A DNA stretch of 18,223 nt from Thermoplasmata archaeon. Lineage in GTDB: Archaea > Thermoplasmatota > Thermoplasmata > Lutacidiplasmatales > UBA184. Below the pieces are notes generated by a model that did not search any database, was not told the DNA's origin, and was given only the letters and a program-made list of their open reading frames with translations. The position numbers were made by a program, and so were the translations under genes. Below, piece after piece: positions 15,353-18,223 of this stretch (positions are counted from its first letter, which is position 1; each line of letters starts with the position of its first letter). The stretch covers positions 1-18,223 of the forward strand of contig JASHQY010000050.1 of assembly GCA_030038885.1 (NCBI GenBank), given 5' to 3'.

Positions 15353-15461
15353 GGGGCTGTGGGGTAGCTACGGACCCGAGGCAACACCCTCGGTCCGCTC
15401 TACTGGTCCATCCTTCGAGCTTTGGGAGCTCGGGACCCCGATTCAAATTCGGGCAGCCCCA
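15353..15461 (+). tRNA. tRNA-Pro(TGG) with a probable D-loop intron
   Basis: The acceptor stem GGGGCTG (15353-15359) pairs perfectly with CAGCCCC (15454-15460), with discriminator A at 15461. The anticodon arm is CGAGC, loop TTTGGGA, GCTCG (15416-15432), giving anticodon TGG at 15423-15425. The T-arm is CCCGA, loop TTCAAAT, TCGGG (15437-15453). CCA is not encoded. The D-loop is about 34 nt too long. Removing 15370-15403 leaves GGGGTAGCTTGGTCCATCC, a standard archaeal tRNA-Pro D-arm. The gene begins 10 nt after the UPF0179 stop, so its promoter lies in coding sequence or it is cotranscribed. Confidence 0.93.
15370..15403 (+). other. Predicted 34-nt tRNA intron in the D-loop
   Basis: The insert folds on itself: CGGACC (15371-15376) pairs with GGTCCG (15392-15397), then GAGG (15378-15381) with CCTC (15388-15391), leaving one bulged C and a six-base loop. 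With cuts after T15369 and after C15403 both sites fall in three-base bulges (CTA and ACT) flanking a four-base helix (GTAG against CTCT, with one mismatch). This is a relaxed bulge-helix-bulge, the substrate of archaeal splicing endonuclease. The exact junction is inferred. A direct repeat CTAC (15368-15371 and 15400-15403) leaves other junctions possible. Confidence 0.65.
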
Positions 15462-15628
15462 TCGTTCCGGTAGGGGTCCGGGGCCGGGACGTTGCCGGAC
15501 CGGGAACGCCGGGGATCTCCGACCTCGAGGCCTCCGGACCGGACCCTGCCGTTCGCCTCCGCGCGCCGCTCGGCCGACCTCGGCGCGCGGGCCACCGCCG
15601 ATTTCCCGAACGGCGTAGGATCGGATCG

Positions 15629-16666
15629 ATGGACCCCGACTCCCCGCCGCCGTGCCGCATCTGTGGGCACGCGGAAGGCCACCGACGGCTCGTCGTGCGG
15701 GAGATGGTCTTCGGGCTCGGAGAGTCGTTCGACTACGTCGAGTGCGCCGCCTGCGGCTCGATTCGGATCGCCCACGTCCCGACCGACCTGGCAAGGTTCT
15801 ATCCGCCGGAGTACGGCCCGCTCGCCCCGCGCCCGTCCGCGAACGGACGGGGGCTTCGGAGCCTGGCGCATCGGATTCGGTTCGGGCTCACGGTCCGACC
15901 GAGCTTTCGCAGCGCCGGCGGATGGTACGAGCTGCTGCGCGCGTGGGAAGAGACGGATCTCGCGGTGGAGGCCGTCGCCCGCCACCGCCCGGACGTCCGG
16001 GCACGGATCCTCGATGTCGGATGCGGACGGGGTCGCCTGCTCCAGGTGCTCGATGCGCTCGGCTACCAGAACCTCGACGGCATCGACCCCTTCCTCCCCG
16101 CCGACCGGACGGTCGGGCGGGTCCGCCTGCGACGAGTCCGTCTGGAGGATCTCCCCGCGACCGAGGAGTTCGACCTGATCGTCCTGCACCACTCGATCGA
16201 GCACGTTCCCGACCCGATCGCCACGCTCGGGAACGTCGCGCGTCACCTCGCTCCCCGGGGCTGGGCCGTTGTGGCGACCCCGATCGTCGCCGAGGCCTTT
16301 CGGACGTACGGCGTGCATTGGTACCAGCTGGACGCGCCCCGCCACCTCCACGTCTTCTCGCTGCGCGGGTTCCAGGTCGCCGCCTCGCGCTCCGGGCTGG
16401 TCGAGTTCGACCGGTACTTCAACTCCCGCTCGGACCAGTTCCGCCTCTCGGAGCAGTACGCCCGCGGCCTCCCGATGACTCCGTCGCGGGGCGGACCTCG
16501 GCCCCTTCCGTTCGTCCACCGGCTCACCCCGCGCGAGCGGGCGTGGCGACGCCGGGCCGCGGAACTGAATCGGGCCGAGCAGGGCGACCAGGCGGTGTTC
16601 TATCTCCGACGAGCCGCTCCCGAGGGGACGCACGGGAACGGGGCCGCGAGGTCGGGCACCGAATAG
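15629..16666 (+). CDS. Class I SAM-dependent methyltransferase with N-terminal zinc finger
   Basis: The 345-residue product has a C9-x2-C12 and C39-x2-C42 zinc-finger-like pair at the N-terminus. A linker follows, then a Rossmann methyltransferase domain: motif I ILDVGCGRG (127-135), the acidic end of strand 2 at GIDP (151-154), FDLIVLHHSIEHVPDP (181-196) as motifs around strand 4, and WYQLDAPRHLHVFS (231-244). This layout occurs in methyltransferases of sugar and surface-polysaccharide clusters, which fits the neighbouring glycosyltransferases, but the substrate is unknown. The frame is open back into the tRNA gene; ATG 15629 is chosen because the finger begins right after it. The 167 bases between the tRNA and this gene contain no clear feature beyond a weak AT-rich spot near 15600. 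Confidence 0.88.
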   Translation: MDPDSPPPCRICGHAEGHRRLVVREMVFGLGESFDYVECAACGSIRIAHVPTDLARFYPPEYGPLAPRPSANGRGLRSLAHRIRFGLTVRPSFRSAGGWYELLRAWEETDLAVEAVARHRPDVRARILDVGCGRGRLLQVLDALGYQNLDGIDPFLPADRTVGRVRLRRVRLEDLPATEEFDLIVLHHSIEHVPDPIATLGNVARHLAPRGWAVVATPIVAEAFRTYGVHWYQLDAPRHLHVFSLRGFQVAASRSGLVEFDRYFNSRSDQFRLSEQYARGLPMTPSRGGPRPLPFVHRLTPRERAWRRRAAELNRAEQGDQAVFYLRRAAPEGTHGNGAARSGTE

Positions 16667-16705
16667 CGCCGAACGGGGCCGGAACGGTCCGGCACGGCGC
16701 GGCGA

Positions 16706-16728
16706 GGACCGTACGGCACCGCCGGTCC
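16706..16728. terminator. Inverted repeat between convergent genes
   Basis: GGACCG (16706-16711) is the reverse complement of CGGTCC (16723-16728), within the 78-base gap between the methyltransferase and glycosyltransferase stop codons. The gap is full of GGTCC/GGACC and CGGCAC words, so several alternative hairpins can form. A role in ending both transcripts is only suggested by position; no T-tract is present. Confidence 0.25.
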
Positions 16729-16744
16729 GGTCCGTCGCGTCGGC

Positions 16745-17791
16745 TCAGTCCGGGTGGTAATGGAATCCCACCAGGGACTTCCAGAGCCGGCCGATCGCGA
16801 TCGCGAGCTTCGGGGAGAGCGGATACGCGACCAGGAGGATCGTGCCGATCGTGAGGGGACGTCGCACGCCCACGCCGTCGAGCAGCGCGCGCACCGTCCG
16901 CCGGTACTCGTGGAACTGCGTGTCGCCGGTGAGGAACACGAGGTGCACGATCGCCTTGGCCACCACCGGCGTCAGGGTCGTGCGCACTTCGGTGGGTTGG
17001 CGGTCCAGCAGGTCCAGCATCCACGTGACGTCGTTCCGCCCGTTGGCGCCCGCGACGTACCAGACGCTGTTCGCGGGACGGAGCACGCCGCCGACCTCGT
17101 TGAGATGCCATCCGGTCAGGATGCTCTGGTCGATCGCGATCCACTGCCGGGTCGTGACCGCCATCATGAACATCGTGTGGTCGGCGACGCGCAGCCGGCG
17201 GAGGTCGTCGGTCCAGGGTCGGAGCACCTCTCTCCGGCCGGCCAGGCAGCTCGAGATCGCGGGCTTGAGCCCCCGGTAGTATTGGTCGCCGACCGACGCG
17301 TCGAAGAGGCGCACCGGCCCGAGCACTCCGCGCTCGGGAGGGGTTGTCGTGAAGGGAAGGAACCGGTTCGTGTAGAAGACCACCCGAGGATCCCGGAAGA
17401 CCTCCCGGACCCGAGCGAGCTTTCCGGGCAGGAACACATCGTCGTCATCGAGGAAGACGACGAGGTCCCCCGAGGCGAGCTCGATGCCCTCCGCGAACTT
17501 GCCTCCGGCGAGCGGCTCCTTCGTCCGATGGACGCGCGCTCCCATCGACGCGAGCTCGGCGTCCAGCTCCGGGTCCTCCGCGAATTTGACGACGATGATC
17601 TCGTCGGGCCGCTCGCGCGCCACCGATTCCACGGCGCGCTTCAGGTACTGTACCCGGAGGTGCGCTCCCACCACAACGCTAACGCGCAGCCCGACCGGAC
17701 GGGACCCGGGGACGACCCCGGCAGGAGCTTCCGCGACGACCGAAGGGGGAGCGGCGCCCCCGCGGTGGTTCCCAACGACCGGACCCTCCAT
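16745..17791 (-). CDS. Glycosyltransferase family 2 protein
   Basis: This is a GT-A-fold glycosyltransferase that would transfer a sugar from a nucleotide-activated donor. In the 348-residue product the fold starts at LRVSVVVGAHLRVQYLKRAV (about residues 35-54). EIIVVKF then gives the second strand, and the metal/nucleotide-binding acidic cluster LVVFLDDDDVFLPGKL lies at 110-125. ADHTMFM and a C-terminal half typical of GT2 enzymes follow. The last 45 residues include a hydrophobic stretch (TIGTILLVAYPLSP) that could touch the membrane but is too weak for a firm helix call. About 30 low-complexity residues precede the fold, so a later start is possible; ATG 17791 lies about 36 nt after a TATA-like box. 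It follows the partial glycosyltransferase by 79 nt on the same strand. Donor and acceptor are unknown. Confidence 0.88.
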   Translation of the reverse strand: MEGPVVGNHRGGAAPPSVVAEAPAGVVPGSRPVGLRVSVVVGAHLRVQYLKRAVESVARERPDEIIVVKFAEDPELDAELASMGARVHRTKEPLAGGKFAEGIELASGDLVVFLDDDDVFLPGKLARVREVFRDPRVVFYTNRFLPFTTTPPERGVLGPVRLFDASVGDQYYRGLKPAISSCLAGRREVLRPWTDDLRRLRVADHTMFMMAVTTRQWIAIDQSILTGWHLNEVGGVLRPANSVWYVAGANGRNDVTWMLDLLDRQPTEVRTTLTPVVAKAIVHLVFLTGDTQFHEYRRTVRALLDGVGVRRPLTIGTILLVAYPLSPKLAIAIGRLWKSLVGFHYHPD

Positions 17792-17824
17792 CGCCGTGGC
17801 TTCCGAACGTCGAGACGAGCCGCC

Positions 17825-17830
17825 GATATG
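17825..17830 (-). promoter_or_regulatory. TATA-like box upstream of the GT2 gene
   Basis: Minus-strand CATATC is the only AT-rich site in the 79-base gap between the two glycosyltransferase genes. Its centre is about 36 nt before the ATG at 17791, the same spacing as for smc and dcd. Confidence 0.35.
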
Positions 17831-17870
17831 GGCTGTGCGGTGCGCTCCCGCCCGACGGTCCGTTCCCTTC

Positions 17871-18223
17871 CTACTGGGATGCCATCGAATGGTACAGCTC
17901 GAGATGCCGTTCGACCATTCGCTCTGCAGAGTAGCCGGTGACCGCGCGGATCGCCGCACGACCCATCTCGCCCTGCCGCTCGTCGACATCGGCCAGGCGG
18001 TCGGCCATCTCGCGCTCGGAAGCGACCACGAACCCCGCCCCGGTCGCCGCGAGCTCCCGAGCGGCCCCGGCGTCGAACGCGACGAACGGGCGACCGGCCG
18101 CCATCGCCTCGAGCACTCCGATCCCGAACCCCTCGAACGCGCTCCCCTGCACGTAGGCGTCCGCTGCGGCCAGTGCCTGCACGACGGACGAGCGGGGCTG
18201 GGCTCCGAGAAACCGAGCCTCGG
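17871..18223 (-). CDS. Glycosyltransferase family 4 protein, C-terminal part
   Basis: The gene runs off the right edge, so only about the last 117 residues are seen. They contain the nucleotide-sugar-binding signature of GT-B retaining glycosyltransferases (GT4 / Glycos_transf_1): RFLGAQP at the edge, AAADAYVQGSAFEGFGIGVL, then EAMAAGRPFVAFDAGAARE. The signature Glu pair (E in FEGFG and E in LEAMA) is intact. The frame stays open to base 223 past 18000, and the internal GTG at 18182 falls inside the domain, so it is not the start. Together with the GT2 gene and the facing methyltransferase it suggests a glycan-assembly cluster continuing beyond the window. Confidence 0.88.
   Translation of the reverse strand, partial: EARFLGAQPRSSVVQALAAADAYVQGSAFEGFGIGVLEAMAAGRPFVAFDAGAARELAATGAGFVVASEREMADRLADVDERQGEMGRAAIRAVTGYSAERMVERHLELYHSMASQ

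Noticed and set aside
15353..15461. tRNA-Pro as a pseudogene or as an intact tRNA with a large D-loop
   Set aside because: All other arms pair perfectly, and precise removal of 34 bases restores a standard D-arm, which fits an intron better than decay or a native 40-plus-base loop.
15422..15628. N-terminal extension of the methyltransferase into the tRNA
   Set aside because: The frame is open but would begin within the tRNA anticodon loop; the zinc finger starts just after ATG 15629.
1..18223. CRISPR array, insertion sequence, integrase or attachment site
   Set aside because: No regularly spaced repeats, transposase or integrase motifs were seen; the tRNA-Pro 3' end is not followed by an integrase gene or a visible repeat of itself.

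Overview
This 18.2 kb window is chromosomal DNA from a very GC-rich archaeon. The clearest archaeal markers are an sn-glycerol-1-phosphate dehydrogenase (ether-lipid backbone enzyme), an archaeal-type leucyl-tRNA synthetase, a UPF0179 protein, a tRNA-Pro gene that appears to carry an intron and lacks an encoded CCA end, and TATA boxes at archaeal spacing. The SMC-ScpA-ScpB operon beside a secreted sedolisin (S53) protease would suit a Thermoplasmatota lineage, but the lineage is an inference and not proven here.

Layout. Bases 1-390 hold no gene I can support. From 431 to 5742 an operon encodes the chromosome-condensation complex (SMC, ScpA, ScpB). It ends against a convergent membrane-anchored S53 protease (5746-8082, minus), with only three bases between the stop codons and a perfect 10-bp inverted repeat covering both gene ends. 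A divergent promoter region (8083-8173) then leads to a HIT-family protein, a MEMO-family protein and dCTP deaminase (8174-10057, plus). The deaminase is convergent with leucyl-tRNA synthetase (10054-12969, minus); their two stop codons share one CTAG tetramer. A second divergent promoter region (12970-13078) separates leuS from queE (13079-13708, archaeosine precursor synthesis). Next come egsA (13803-14912), the UPF0179 gene (14914-15342) and, ten bases later, tRNA-Pro(TGG) (15353-15461). A zinc-finger SAM methyltransferase (15629-16666, plus) faces two glycosyltransferases on the minus strand, the second cut off by the right edge. These last three look like a surface-glycan or polysaccharide module.

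Expression logic. First genes of transcription units have a TATA-like box either about 26 nt upstream of the start (leaderless: S53, HIT, leuS, queE) or about 34-37 nt upstream (leader of roughly 8-11 nt without Shine-Dalgarno: smc, dcd, egsA, GT2). Internal operon genes such as scpA, scpB and the UPF0179 gene instead have Shine-Dalgarno-like sequences.

Most of the window is housekeeping. The points most worth checking are the probable 34-nt D-loop intron in tRNA-Pro, the palindromic gene-end shared by scpB and the protease, the protease's C-terminal zinc ribbon behind its membrane anchor, and the duplicated four-cysteine unit in the UPF0179 protein. I found no CRISPR array, insertion sequence or clearly new multi-gene system.
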